Source: Candidatus Brocadia pituitae (GTDB taxonomy: Bacteria; Planctomycetota; Brocadiia; Brocadiales; Brocadiaceae). Taken from it: a DNA stretch of 64,000 bases. The position numbers and the translations under genes are program-made. This document shows, in pieces, positions 42,923-52,869 of this stretch (position 1 is its first letter; the number at the start of each line of letters is the position of its first letter). Location of the stretch: assembly GCA_017347445.1 (NCBI GenBank), contig AP021856.1, forward strand, positions 1,000,613-1,064,612. Direction: 5' to 3'. The notes under the pieces are model-generated. The model saw only the letters and a list, made by a program, of their open reading frames with translations. It ran no database searches and was not told where the DNA came from.

Positions 42923-44032
42923 ATGAAAACGTCTTTATTTATTTTAGGTATGATTATTTTTTCTTTAATGACAATGCCGCTTTTAGGCTATTCTCCCGGG
43001 ACTTATGCTCAGGAAAAGAAAAGGATTTGTGCAACCATGGAGGTTCATGACAAACTCCTGAAAACTGTTCCTGCCTATAAAGATAGCCGGGCGGCAATTG
43101 AGAATCTTACAAGAGATTATCTCCTTCGGGGGGCATTGAGAACCGAGATAGTGAAAATTCCGGTGGTTGTCCATGTCGTGTATAATACCCCTGACCAGAA
43201 TATTTCAGATGATCAAATCAAGAGCCAGATTCGGATTCTGAATGAAGATTACAGAAAGTTAAATGCCGATATATCCATTGTTCCATCAGTATTTCAGACT
43301 TTGGCAGCAGATTCAAAAATTGAATTTGCCCTTGCTTGCAGAGGTCCTGAGGGTAAACCTACTGACGGTATTACAAGAACAAAGACAGATGTTGCGTCGT
43401 TTACGTATGACGATGCTGTGAAATTTACGCCGAGTGGGGGAATGGATGCCTGGCCAATGGACAAGTATTTAAACATGTGGGTGTGTAACCTGGGAGGAGG
43501 TCTCCTTGGATATGCTCAGTTCCCCGGAGGCCCGGCAGGCACGGATGGGGTAGTCATTACCTATACGGCATTTGGAGATATCGGAACAGCCTCCCCGCCA
43601 TTTAATAAAGGAAGGACTGCAACCCATGAGGTTGGACATTGGTTAAACCTGTTCCACATTTGGGGCGATGATTGTCCCGGTGGAGACCAATGCGGCGGTT
43701 CTGATGATGTTGGTGATACGCCCAATCAGGAATGTTCCAATCCTGGTTGTCCCACCTTTCCACACGTAAGCTGTGATAACGGTCCGAACGGCGACCTCTT
43801 CATGGACTATATGGATTACACGGATGATGCCTGCATGGTTATGTTTACCAAGGGGCAATCTGCAAGGATGGATGCCGCCATATCGGGGCCGAGATCGGCC
43901 ATCATGAGCTCAGACGGATTAAAGTGTAATGGGGCACCGCCTTGCGGACAAGGATCGATAACAGCCTTGGCATTTGTCCTAACAGTGTATGGTATAGGAA
44001 AAATGCGCAAGAAATCCATTAGAACAAAATAG
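42923..44032 (+). CDS. Secreted M43-family zinc metallopeptidase
   Basis: AAAGGAG precedes [20 protein letters not shown], a signal peptide. The catalytic motif [16 protein letters not shown] is the HExxHxxGxxH-like zinc site of pappalysins/cytophagalysins, and [11 protein letters not shown] provides the Met-turn. The C terminus has a hydrophobic segment and basic tail ([17 protein letters not shown]), like a PEP-CTERM-type sorting or anchoring signal. At 369 residues it is a small M43 member. It acts outside the cytoplasm on proteins of unknown identity. It may be a partner or substrate-processing enzyme of the protease locus upstream. Confidence 0.88.
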   Translation: MKTSLFILGMIIFSLMTMPLLGYSPGTYAQEKKRICATMEVHDKLLKTVPAYKDSRAAIENLTRDYLLRGALRTEIVKIPVVVHVVYNTPDQNISDDQIKSQIRILNEDYRKLNADISIVPSVFQTLAADSKIEFALACRGPEGKPTDGITRTKTDVASFTYDDAVKFTPSGGMDAWPMDKYLNMWVCNLGGGLLGYAQFPGGPAGTDGVVITYTAFGDIGTASPPFNKGRTATHEVGHWLNLFHIWGDDCPGGDQCGGSDDVGDTPNQECSNPGCPTFPHVSCDNGPNGDLFMDYMDYTDDACMVMFTKGQSARMDAAISGPRSAIMSSDGLKCNGAPPCGQGSITALAFVLTVYGIGKMRKKSIRTK

Positions 44033-44105
44033 TTGCATGGGAATATTGGGGTGGGTATGCAGATGTTCATTTTCTGCGTGCCCCTTTAAAGGAATGAATC
44101 GAACT

Positions 44106-44489
44106 ATGAAGATTATAACATTATTACTCTTTTTTTCATTACTCCTCTTTAATAATGTCCAAACTATGGGATGCAATAGCGATCTCCCTAAGGAGATTTT
44201 CAAGTATTGGATACATTCTTATGAAGAAGACACAAAAGAGGCAAAGGTTTTCAGACCAAGTCATTACAAATTTCCTCCGGCAAGAGGCAGGTTTGGGTTT
44301 GAAATGAAAGAAGACGGAGAATTTATTCAATATGGGATAGGCCCAACAGATCGTCCAGCAAAGGTTTCTGGCCATTGGAAGGCTGAAGGGAAAGACAAAA
44401 TAATCGTATATTTAGAAAATAAAGACATCCCGTCATATACGATAAATATTATTTTATGTGCGGAGGATGTATTAACGGTAAAAAAGTAA
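44106..44489 (+). CDS. Small exported hypothetical protein
   Basis: From MKIITLLLFFSLLLF the protein has 127 residues: a signal peptide, then a compact domain with HYKFPPARGRFGFEMKEDGE, GIGPTDRPAKVSGHWKAEG and DKIIVYLENKD, a strand pattern like a lipocalin or a META/DUF-type beta-barrel. The starts further upstream put a Cys-rich segment before the signal peptide and are unlikely. It follows the M43 gene by 73 bases in the same direction. The function is unknown. Confidence 0.55.
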   Translation: MKIITLLLFFSLLLFNNVQTMGCNSDLPKEIFKYWIHSYEEDTKEAKVFRPSHYKFPPARGRFGFEMKEDGEFIQYGIGPTDRPAKVSGHWKAEGKDKIIVYLENKDIPSYTINIILCAEDVLTVKK

Positions 44490-44521
44490 ATATCGTATAA
44501 TTCTCCTGTTATCGCTTTTTT

Positions 44522-44618
44522 AAAGACTTCTGTGAAATAGCTTTTTTGCCTGATTTGTGTAGAAGGATGATATTCCAACGACGGCTTGCAGATTATAAAA
44601 AATTTTACAGAAGTCTTT
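44522..44618. repeat. Long-loop inverted repeat AAAGACTTCTGTGAAAT
   Basis: The arm at 44522-44538 pairs with 44602-44618 (16 of 17). The 63-base loop has no gene. It lies 17 bases before the ribosome site of the next gene and could act in attenuation. Confidence 0.5.
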
Positions 44619-44646
44619 CCATACATCAAGAAAGGAGATTCAAGGT

Positions 44647-45483
44647 ATGCCATTCTACGTAATTAAAGGCACTTTCCATGTTTTAGGTTACTCTCCAGAC
44701 GGAGATTCTATTCGATTCAAAGCCAATAACAAGAAAAATTGGACCAAATTATTTGGCCCCCCTGTTGATCTGAATGCACGGCAGCACGCCCAGTTGCGCC
44801 TTGAGGCAATTGATACTTTGGAAACTCACTATCGAAATACGCACCAACCAGTAGAACTAGCTACAAGGGCGTTAGATTTTTTATTGCACCAGCTTCATAT
44901 CACCTGTGTTCAGTGGGATGTGCTACGGACGAGAATAACTGAGGCAAATGACGGCGCTGATGGATATATCATCTGTCGGAATGTGGAGACAAATAGACGT
45001 CCGGTAGCTTTTGTTTTTGCAGGATTACCACCTAAACCTGATGGTTCCAAGGTTTTCTTTGATAAAGATTGGATGCGTCAAAGCTTAAATTATCAATTGA
45101 TTGAAGCTGGGCTGGCCTACCCGACATACTATAAGGGACTGTTTCCAGATCTCCGCTGTGAATTGACTGAAGCAGTTACACAGGCACGTCAGGCAGACAG
45201 AGAGATTTGGGCTAAGGATCGTACAAATACGGGTTTTGAAATAGACGGGCTGGAATCAATTTCTGAACAGCACGTTGTTTTTCCAAAACTGTTTCGCCGC
45301 CTCGCTGAATATTTAGAGACCGGCGGTACGGTTGAAGGTTTCAATGAATTCTTAGAAAACAGAGCAGAAGGTGTTTTCATAATCTCAGCCACACACTTTA
45401 CCCACTTTGATAACATAGTAGAAATTGAGGGGAATAGGGTGAAGATGACAATGCTACCAGAAGACTTGGTGTTTGAGGGATGA
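44647..45483 (+). CDS. Thermonuclease (SNase)-like protein
   Basis: AAAGGAGA before the ATG. The N-terminal part (VLGYSPDGDSIRFKANN, then LRLEAIDTLETHY) matches a staphylococcal-nuclease OB fold with the GDS and (R/A)IDxPE-type Asp/Glu elements. It lacks the standard catalytic R-x-x-G-I-D exact form, so activity is uncertain. The rest (residues 140-278) includes LNYQLIEAGLAYPTYYKGLF, typical of SNase C-terminal strands, and a novel extension. No signal peptide is seen, unlike classical secreted nucleases. Confidence 0.7.
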   Translation: MPFYVIKGTFHVLGYSPDGDSIRFKANNKKNWTKLFGPPVDLNARQHAQLRLEAIDTLETHYRNTHQPVELATRALDFLLHQLHITCVQWDVLRTRITEANDGADGYIICRNVETNRRPVAFVFAGLPPKPDGSKVFFDKDWMRQSLNYQLIEAGLAYPTYYKGLFPDLRCELTEAVTQARQADREIWAKDRTNTGFEIDGLESISEQHVVFPKLFRRLAEYLETGGTVEGFNEFLENRAEGVFIISATHFTHFDNIVEIEGNRVKMTMLPEDLVFEG

Positions 45484-45534
45484 ACCACAATAAAGGCTTG
45501 GAATAAAAGTAAATAAAAATAAAGGAGATATCTT

Positions 45535-47346
45535 ATGTCAGACCATTTTGATTGTATCGTGTTGGGAGCGGGTATTGCCGGTGTTGCAGCCGCCAGAAAA
45601 CTGAAAAATGCCGGAAAGAGCGTCCTATTGCTTGAGGCAGCAAACCGCGTTGGGGGGCGAATGAGTTCCAGGGAAGATTTTGTGCTCACCGACAACGGCG
45701 GTATTGCAAGAGAAGGATTCCCGGTTGAGGAAGGGGCGCACCTCATCCACGTTGATGATGATCCGTATAAAGAGTTTTGGGCAGGGATAGAACGACTGAA
45801 TTTCAGGTATGAAACATATTCCAAATTCAAGAACGTTCGGGTAGCCTTTCCGGGAGACCCAGACCCAAATTGGAATTTGCCTCAACCGGCTACGTTTGCA
45901 CACACATACGACACGAATTTGTTTAAAATGGGAGTAAAAAATTCTGGACTCTTCGGAAAGATTAAAAATTTTGACACCGCCAATGGTGACCAATCGGCAA
46001 AAAAATTTGTTGAGTCATTAGGATATCAGGGAAAGGGACACGACATGGCGCTCTATGCTATTTCATCCCATACACCAGGGATATTGACATTAGATGGCTT
46101 ACCTGCAAAACTTTGTCCACCGAATCACTCTGGAGACCAATTTTGTAAATCTGTTGAAGACAACATAAGTGTTGCAGGGCTAACCTTTGATAAAATTCCC
46201 GAACAGCTCCGTGAAGAACTTTACGAATTCAAGATGCTCGGACCTGACAAACAAAGATGCGGTTTTGACCAGCTTCCGAAGGCTATACTGAAAGAGTTTG
46301 AACGTGAAGTCGCTGGAAAGAAAAAAGGGCAGATCCTTTATGAACACGAAGTTACTACGGTGGAAAAACTCGGAAAAGGGATAAAGATAAAAACAAGAAA
46401 CGGGATGGAATTTACCGCAGATGCTGCGATTTGTACCTTTTCTGTTGGGATGCTCATGCATAAAGGATCGCATATTTTTGGACAGTTCTTTACCGAAGAG
46501 AAAAAGAAAGTATTTAGTATCATAAAACCCGGGCCAATTGCCAAGTTTATCATGCAGTTCAAGGAATGCGTATGGGGATATGATCATATAACAAATGATA
46601 ATCATATGGCACTTTTAGCCAATCCAAACGGACATAAACAAAAAGAAAATCCTCAGCCAAGGACATTCTTTACATCCTTTCCTTATTTGGAAGACGGCCC
46701 ATACGTTCTTACCGCCTTAATGATGGGCATCGATTACTTAATCATAAAGAATATTACCGATAACAAGACGGCTGCTCAGTATATATTCAAACGGATAGAA
46801 GAAATATACAACATGCAAGGCAAGTGGAACTGGAAGCAAAAACTGGTTTGGAGAAGTAATGATGAACCAAACGTTTACCGCAAGGATTGGGGGGCAGATA
46901 AATGGTCAAGGGGTGGAAATTCATATATCAGTTACAATGAAGGGATGGATATTGAGGAGATTAAAAATGTCCGTGAAACTCTGAAGAATCCCCTCGAAAC
47001 ACTTCCAGTTTTCTGGGCTGGAGAAGCTACCGCTCCGGCATACAATAATCAATATCAGCCCTTATCCGTTCACGGGGCTTATATCAGTGGAATAGAAGTT
47101 GGTAAAGATGTGATAGAATATTTAGAGAACCCGGGCGACAAATCTTCGTTTGAAAAATATTATAATGAAAAATACGAGAAAGTATCGTTAGAAAAAGTGA
47201 TGATTGCCATGCCTCATCCAGTGAATATTGCTCTTAGGAATAAAGAGTTTAAAGTCATTGAGGAGTATGCAAATAAGCATACGAATGGGGACATCGATTT
47301 GGCCGTGGAGGATTTACTGGATTATGCTATCAGAGACCGTAGCTAA
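45535..47346 (+). CDS. FAD-dependent amine oxidase-like protein
   Basis: AAAGGAGA at nine bases. The 603-residue protein starts with a Rossmann dinucleotide motif (VLGAGIAGVAAARKL) and LLLEAANRVGGRMSS, then ends with FWAGEATAPAYNNQYQPLSV and the GAYISGIEVGKDVIEYL helix, the flavin-binding signature of monoamine oxidase/L-amino-acid oxidase/phytoene desaturase relatives. It carries no signal peptide. The substrate may be an amine or amino acid, but could also be a peptide side chain. It is the last gene of the run that began with the subtilase. Confidence 0.85.
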   Translation: MSDHFDCIVLGAGIAGVAAARKLKNAGKSVLLLEAANRVGGRMSSREDFVLTDNGGIAREGFPVEEGAHLIHVDDDPYKEFWAGIERLNFRYETYSKFKNVRVAFPGDPDPNWNLPQPATFAHTYDTNLFKMGVKNSGLFGKIKNFDTANGDQSAKKFVESLGYQGKGHDMALYAISSHTPGILTLDGLPAKLCPPNHSGDQFCKSVEDNISVAGLTFDKIPEQLREELYEFKMLGPDKQRCGFDQLPKAILKEFEREVAGKKKGQILYEHEVTTVEKLGKGIKIKTRNGMEFTADAAICTFSVGMLMHKGSHIFGQFFTEEKKKVFSIIKPGPIAKFIMQFKECVWGYDHITNDNHMALLANPNGHKQKENPQPRTFFTSFPYLEDGPYVLTALMMGIDYLIIKNITDNKTAAQYIFKRIEEIYNMQGKWNWKQKLVWRSNDEPNVYRKDWGADKWSRGGNSYISYNEGMDIEEIKNVRETLKNPLETLPVFWAGEATAPAYNNQYQPLSVHGAYISGIEVGKDVIEYLENPGDKSSFEKYYNEKYEKVSLEKVMIAMPHPVNIALRNKEFKVIEEYANKHTNGDIDLAVEDLLDYAIRDRS

Positions 47347-47409
47347 TAATTGTCTTATATTATTAAATAAACGCCTTTGGGTAACGTTACCTGTTAGGTA
47401 TCAGAACCC

Positions 47410-47560
47410 TTGATGTGAAAAGTGCAGGAAAGCCGTATGAGGGAAAACCGTTCGGCTGAGTTCGCGACGAAGCCTCACATACGGTTTGATGTGGCAGGGG
47501 ATGGAAAGGTACTATGGTGAATCTAAACGGGCGCAAAGCTGAAAACGGCGGAAACAGCCA
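47410..47560. other. Possible group II intron fragment
   Basis: GGAAAGCCGTATGAGGGAAA, then CCTCACATACGGTTTGATG, resembles the GCCGTATG...CATACGGTTTGA hairpin found in bacterial group II introns. No reverse transcriptase is present. Similar GCCGTGCGCGGGAAAAAC text occurs in repeat copies A and C. Confidence 0.35.
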
Positions 47561-47732
47561 AAGTAATGTCGCCGGCAACTCGCCATTCCTTGACCCTGCA
47601 GTATTTTTAAAAAACGTTAATAAAGAGGCATTACTGCTGAAGAAGTATTCGAGTTGTCTAAAGCTCTTCATGCTCGAATAATACGGAAATCAGGATTGTT
47701 CATCATCATTGTTGTTATATATATGGTTGAAT

Positions 47733-47809
<77 letters not shown>

Positions 47810-48281
47810 ATAGAATCATGAGTATCTTTTGTCACAATAGAGCATTTTTAGAGAACCAGAAGACTTCCGATTTGCAATTTTAGATTATTTCACAATCGTA
47901 AACCAGGAATCTGTCTCTCTTTTTTGCCCTTAACACTTTACCATAATTTGTTTTTTTATTATATATTTCACGTTCAAAATTGCAAAGCAATTCTTTTCGT
48001 ATAAATCCAACTGAATTTAACTAACCATTCGGTAACCTATAGCGCTGTAGTGGCAATTCATGAATTGCCACTACATGGTCGATTTGAAATTCCTATGTTA
48101 AATTGCCTTTCAGATTGACATATCCCATAGCCTCTGTTAATCTACCAAACATACACCTCACTATAATGAAAGAAAACCTTACTGAAATCAGAATGCCGTA
48201 TTCACGAGAACAATTTTTGGTTTCAGAAGTCAGCATTCAATAATTATTTCGTCGCAACAATAGTAGCTGTAAGACTTTGAC
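47810..48281. other. Spacer after tRNA-Ala
   Basis: No gene supported. It contains the palindrome at 48047-48074. Confidence 0.5.
48047..48074. repeat. GTAGTGGCAA palindrome, copy 3
   Basis: A 28-bp perfect palindrome, GTAGTGGCAATTCA/TGAATTGCCACTAC. Same as 911-934 with longer arms. Confidence 0.8.
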
Positions 48282-49043
48282 ATGATATACCTTTCTTTGG
48301 CGATAGGCCTTGTTCTGACCATTTTTCTTAGTTTTGCAACCTACGGACTGTGGTTAAAGCATGTCAATGGTAAAATGATCCAGGGATTTCTTTTTCCCGG
48401 CACTATTGTCCATGAACTCAGCCACGCTTTCGTGTGCCTTATCACGGGTACGACTATTAAAGAACTGAATCTGTTCACCACCGATAGTACGGGAATTAAA
48501 CACGATAAACCCAGGATTCCCTTTCTCTTTGACTTTGCAATTGCCGCTGCACCTCTCTTTGGGTGTGTCTTTTTTATCTTTTTTATATCGAAGATACTTG
48601 CCAATCCCATTCATGTTGATACGACCTTTCCCAAGGAAATCCATTTCACCGTGAAGGGGTTTTTTGATTTAATGCGACATTTACTTGATACCGTGTGGGT
48701 TACCTTCAATAGTTTTAGGAACCAATTCCGTATAAAAGATATACGCCACATCTTGTTCATCGTAACGCTCATTATCTTTACTGTTTCCCTGGCGCCTCAC
48801 AAACAGGATATCAAACACCTTGTCCTTGGATTCACGATTATTTCAATCGTTCTCTTCTTTCTTGATAAATCGGGTATCTCTTTATTACAATACAAGGGGT
48901 GGAAATATTTTATCCAGGAATTATGGCGCATGACGACCCTTACCATCTCAGTTCTTACTACCCTGCTTTTTGTAACTTTAATTATCATGGGTTTTATTAA
49001 GGCATACCGATTGACGTTTGGACACAAAGGTGCCAGCAAATAA
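48282..49043 (+). CDS. Membrane M50-like metalloprotease family protein
   Basis: 253 residues with about six hydrophobic helices. The segment FPGTIVHELSHAFVCLITG holds HExxH in a membrane helix, like site-2 (M50) proteases, though the second motif (usually LDG) is not obvious; FDFAIAAAPLFG could be the replacement. It may cleave membrane proteins or be a catalytically different relative. There is no clear ribosome site. It overlaps the next gene start by 26 bases if the longest start of that gene is used. Confidence 0.7.
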   Translation: MIYLSLAIGLVLTIFLSFATYGLWLKHVNGKMIQGFLFPGTIVHELSHAFVCLITGTTIKELNLFTTDSTGIKHDKPRIPFLFDFAIAAAPLFGCVFFIFFISKILANPIHVDTTFPKEIHFTVKGFFDLMRHLLDTVWVTFNSFRNQFRIKDIRHILFIVTLIIFTVSLAPHKQDIKHLVLGFTIISIVLFFLDKSGISLLQYKGWKYFIQELWRMTTLTISVLTTLLFVTLIIMGFIKAYRLTFGHKGASK

Positions 49044-49617
49044 TCCTGTCGTAATCAATGTGAGCAGCTTTTTAGCCCCGGTGGGTTACGTATTTGTCGC
49101 AAAAAGCGCAAAAGGAATCTGCCGGATTTCATTCCCACATCCCACAAACAAGGATTTTCCGGAGCCATTTTTGAAAGGCACCTTTTCCGGAACAAAAGAT
49201 ACTGGTGATATAAAAATCCAGCGAGATGATTCGTTTCTTAAATCCGAAATTGAAGTTTTACAAGCATATTTTCACGGCAAACTGGTGTCCTTTCATGGTT
49301 TTTCATTAGACCTGGATCAAGGCACCCCGTTCCAAAAGAAAGTATGGAATAAACTGATGGAAATTCCCTACGGAACATGCCGGTCTTATAAGTGGGTCGC
49401 AAAAAAAATTGGACAACCTTTTGCTTCAAGGGCTGTGGGCATGGCAAATAACAAAAACCCCCTCCCGCCTGTTATCCCCTGCCACAGGGTTATTGGTTCC
49501 CATGGTTCATTGACCGGCTATGCCTTTGGAATCACGGTCAAAAAAGAACTGTTGGAAATGGAATCCCGCACGGTTCATGGTCACCATTTTATCAGCAGCC
49601 AGTCCCTGCAGTCGTGA
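49018..49617 (+). CDS. ogt: Methylated-DNA-protein-cysteine methyltransferase
   Basis: The C-terminal half is diagnostic: GTPFQKKVWNKLMEIPYGTC, then AVGMANNKNPLPPVIPCHRV with the acceptor Cys in PCHRV, and GSLTGYAFG. It takes alkyl groups from O6-alkylguanine in DNA. The N-terminal part is variable. The TTG at 49018 is the first possible start; a GTG at 49030 or 49060 is equally likely, as no strong ribosome site is seen. Confidence 0.9.
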   Translation: MDTKVPANNPVVINVSSFLAPVGYVFVAKSAKGICRISFPHPTNKDFPEPFLKGTFSGTKDTGDIKIQRDDSFLKSEIEVLQAYFHGKLVSFHGFSLDLDQGTPFQKKVWNKLMEIPYGTCRSYKWVAKKIGQPFASRAVGMANNKNPLPPVIPCHRVIGSHGSLTGYAFGITVKKELLEMESRTVHGHHFISSQSLQS

Positions 49618-49756
49618 ATCGACCCATGAGTCATAGAACTGATTTGAGAAAGAACAAAAAAACAAAATTACATTGCAAATAGATTTCCTTTTGCCTTAAA
49701 ATCAAAAAATATATATCCGTATGGTTCCTTCCTTAAAAGCAAGGAGTAAAGAGAAA

Positions 49757-51307
49757 ATGAATAAAAAGACTTTGGTGTCAATCTTTTCGGTCTTCACCTG
49801 CATAGCGCTGTTTACTACCGGTGGGTCATTCGCAAACTCGCTGAAACTTGACGTGAAAGAGCATGTGCTGAAGAATGGTTTAAAATTGCTTATGCTGGAA
49901 AAACATGAGGTGCCAATCGTATGCGTTCGCATTAATTATAAGGTGGGGTCTGTTGATGAACGTCCCGGCATTACTGGCGTTTCTCACCTCTTTGAACATA
50001 TGATGTTTAAAGGCACAAAGATCTTTGGAACCAGAGCTTATGCTGCAGAAAAACCGTTGCTTGAGAAAGAAGAGGATCTGGTTATAAAACTATCAGATGA
50101 AAGAGGGAGGGGAGAGGCTGCGGATAAGAAGAGAATCGAATCGTTCGAAAAGGAGTTGGGGGAAGTAAGAAAAAAACTCCGGGATTTGGTGGTAAAAGAC
50201 GAGGTTTTTTCACTCTATTTACGGCACGGGGCTTCGGGGCTGAATGCAGCAACGAGCACCGACGGCACCTATTATTTTTGTGACCTCCCTGCAAACAAGC
50301 TGGAATTGTGGGCATTTATCGAAGCAGACCGCATGAAAAATCTTGTGCTCAGGGAATTCTACTCTGAACGGGATGTCGTCATGGAAGAGAGAAGACTCAG
50401 AACGGAGAATAGCCCAATGGGCCTGCTGGTTGAACAGCTTAATGCTGTAAGCTTCATTGCACATCCGTATCGCTGGCCTACCATTGGATGGCGATCTGAT
50501 ATACAGCATATTACGAAAGCTGAAACCGAAGAATATTTTAAGCGATATTATGCCCCCAACAACGCAGTGATTGTTATGGTAGGTGATTTTCGTCCGGATG
50601 AGGCAATTCCCTTGGTGGAAAAATATTTTGGCGATATTCTCGCTCAACCTGCGCCACCAATGGTAAAAACGGTAGAACCGGAACAGAAGGGGGAACGGAG
50701 GGTTGAAATTGAATTTGAGTCAAATCCTTATCTCGCTATTTCCTACCACATCCCTGCCATTGGCCATCCAGACCTGTATGCCCTCGATATCCTGGGTTCA
50801 CTGCTCTCGGAAGGCCGAACCTCGAGATTATATAAATCCTTAATTGAAGATAAGCGCATCGCGGTCATGGCTCACGCTTACAATGGGATTGGTAAATATC
50901 CTGATACCTTCACCTTTATTGCCGTACCACGGGCGCCTCATACCGTGGCAGAGATAGAAGCTGCCTTTTATGAAGAAATCGAAAAACTCAAAAAGACACC
51001 GCCCACTGATTGGGAGGTGCAAAAGATTAAAAACCAATTAGAGGCGGATTTCATCCGTGATCTTAATTCTGCATCGGGACTTGCCAATGAGATTGGACAG
51101 TTTGAGGTTCTTTCTGATTGGCGCTATATTAATACCTTCATGGATAAACTGGCGCAGGTAACCGCAGAGGACGTGATGCGGGTTGCAAATAAATATCTCA
51201 GCAAAAGCAACCGGACGGTGGCAACATTAGTGAAAAAAGAAAATAACCACAAAATGAAAGAAACAAAAGGAACAGATACTTCCGTAAAGCCGGCCATGAC
51301 CTATTAA
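49757..51307 (+). CDS. M16 zinc peptidase, catalytic subunit
   Basis: From MNKKTLVSIFSVFTCIALF, with AAGGAG upstream, the 516-residue protein has a signal peptide and an M16 domain pair. The inverted zinc motif HLFEHMMF (HxxEH), with a distal Glu in the downstream helix, is intact. A charged insert (residues 110-150) follows the motif. It pairs with the next gene, which lacks the zinc site. This is the usual two-subunit bacterial M16B design: a periplasmic chamber protease for short peptides. Confidence 0.9.
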   Translation: MNKKTLVSIFSVFTCIALFTTGGSFANSLKLDVKEHVLKNGLKLLMLEKHEVPIVCVRINYKVGSVDERPGITGVSHLFEHMMFKGTKIFGTRAYAAEKPLLEKEEDLVIKLSDERGRGEAADKKRIESFEKELGEVRKKLRDLVVKDEVFSLYLRHGASGLNAATSTDGTYYFCDLPANKLELWAFIEADRMKNLVLREFYSERDVVMEERRLRTENSPMGLLVEQLNAVSFIAHPYRWPTIGWRSDIQHITKAETEEYFKRYYAPNNAVIVMVGDFRPDEAIPLVEKYFGDILAQPAPPMVKTVEPEQKGERRVEIEFESNPYLAISYHIPAIGHPDLYALDILGSLLSEGRTSRLYKSLIEDKRIAVMAHAYNGIGKYPDTFTFIAVPRAPHTVAEIEAAFYEEIEKLKKTPPTDWEVQKIKNQLEADFIRDLNSASGLANEIGQFEVLSDWRYINTFMDKLAQVTAEDVMRVANKYLSKSNRTVATLVKKENNHKMKETKGTDTSVKPAMTY

Positions 51308-51371
51308 ATGAGGCTTTATCTGCAGTTGTCAGGTGATACTTTAGAAGAGATGAAACGAGGGAGATAGAAAC

Positions 51372-52862
51372 GTGAATAAAAAAAGGAATTTTGCATTTTC
51401 AATTGCATGTATAGCATGCGTGTTTTCTCTGATTTATTTCACCAATCTTTACGCGCAGCCCCAGGGACATGAGCGAGTTGTAACTCCACCGGCGGTGAAG
51501 CTGGAGTCAGAAGGTGCAAAAATGGTATCGGGTTTAAAATTTAAACCGCTCGATTTTACCCCCCCAAAAGTGGAAAGGCTTGCCCTGGAAAACGGAATGA
51601 TTATATATCTGCTGGAAGACCATGATCTGCCGCTGTTTCATGTTACTGCCCGTATCAGAACCGGTGCAGTTTATGAACCACCGGAAGAGGCAGGGTTGGC
51701 AAGTTTGGCTGGATATGTAATGAGAAGCGGTGGCACGGTATCGATGCCGGCTGATAAAATGAACGAGGAACTCGAATTTATGGCTGCTTCTGTGGAAACC
51801 TCTATTGATCGTGAGTCAGGCAGCGCAAGCCTGTCTGTGCTCAAGAAAGATATTGACAAAGGCTTAAAAATCTTTGCCGATGTAATCAGGAATCCCGCAT
51901 TTCCTGAAGATAAGATCAAGATGAGAAAGGACGAAGTTGTCGAATCCATCCGGCGTGAAAACGATAATCCCTCGCAAATTGCGCACAGGGAATTCCGCAG
52001 GATTCTGTATGACAGCAAGCATCCCTACAGCAGAAAAGTTGATGGAACCCTTGAAACCATCGGGAAGATTAGCCGGGACGATGTCGTCTCATTTCACAGA
52101 AAATATTTCCATCCGAACAATATCATACTGGGCATATCGGGGGATTTCCAGAAGGATGAGATCATCAGGAAACTCAATGCCGTATTTACGGGATGGAATA
52201 AGGAAGAAGTGCGTTTTCCGGAAGTCCCTAAGGTCGAAAACCGGTTCGAGAAGTCGGTTTATTATGTATACAAAGACATTAATCAGGCAAATGTAATTAT
52301 GGGACATCTCGGTATTCACCGCAAGAGTCCTGATTATTTTCCTGTTATGGTTATGAATTTTATCCTGGGAGGAGGAAGTTTTACCGCCCGTATTCCTGGC
52401 AGAATTCGTTCAGATGAAGGGCTTGCCTACTCTGCATATAGCGCCTTTCAGACAGCGCGTGATCTGGGCATTTTCTTTGTTGCCTGCCAGACCAAGCTAG
52501 AGTCAACGAACCGCGCCATCTCAATTGCACTGGAGGAATTAGAAAAAATTCGCAAGGCACCCGTTGATCATGAGGAATTAGCCCAGGCGAAGGAAACTTT
52601 TATGAATCAGTTCATTTTTCGGTTTACGACGAGCGCCAGTATCGTCGCGCAGAAGATTGACATCGAATATGAAGGTTTGCCTTTAAATTATCTTGAAACG
52701 TATCTGGAAAATGTGCAGGCTGTTACTCAAGAAGATATTCAGCGGGTTGCCAGGAAATATCTGCATCCTGACAAGATCAAGATCCTCGTGGTGGGGGACA
52801 GGGAAAAGTTTGACAAGCCTCTGGATAATTTTGGCAAGGTCAATGTAATCGAGTTACCATAA
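51372..52862 (+). CDS. M16 peptidase-like, non-catalytic subunit
   Basis: A GTG start after GAGGGAG. A signal peptide is present. The M16 fold is clear (GLASLAGYVMRSGGTVSMPA, HPNNIILGISGDFQ, GGGSFTARIPGRIRSDEGLA). The zinc motif HxxEH is replaced by SLAGYVM, so this subunit does not cut. The R/Y pair for C-terminal substrate binding (RSDEGLAYSAYS) is kept. It forms the second half of the chamber with the previous gene, 64 bases upstream. Confidence 0.9.
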   Translation: MNKKRNFAFSIACIACVFSLIYFTNLYAQPQGHERVVTPPAVKLESEGAKMVSGLKFKPLDFTPPKVERLALENGMIIYLLEDHDLPLFHVTARIRTGAVYEPPEEAGLASLAGYVMRSGGTVSMPADKMNEELEFMAASVETSIDRESGSASLSVLKKDIDKGLKIFADVIRNPAFPEDKIKMRKDEVVESIRRENDNPSQIAHREFRRILYDSKHPYSRKVDGTLETIGKISRDDVVSFHRKYFHPNNIILGISGDFQKDEIIRKLNAVFTGWNKEEVRFPEVPKVENRFEKSVYYVYKDINQANVIMGHLGIHRKSPDYFPVMVMNFILGGGSFTARIPGRIRSDEGLAYSAYSAFQTARDLGIFFVACQTKLESTNRAISIALEELEKIRKAPVDHEELAQAKETFMNQFIFRFTTSASIVAQKIDIEYEGLPLNYLETYLENVQAVTQEDIQRVARKYLHPDKIKILVVGDREKFDKPLDNFGKVNVIELP

Positions 52863-52869
52863 ATACAGC

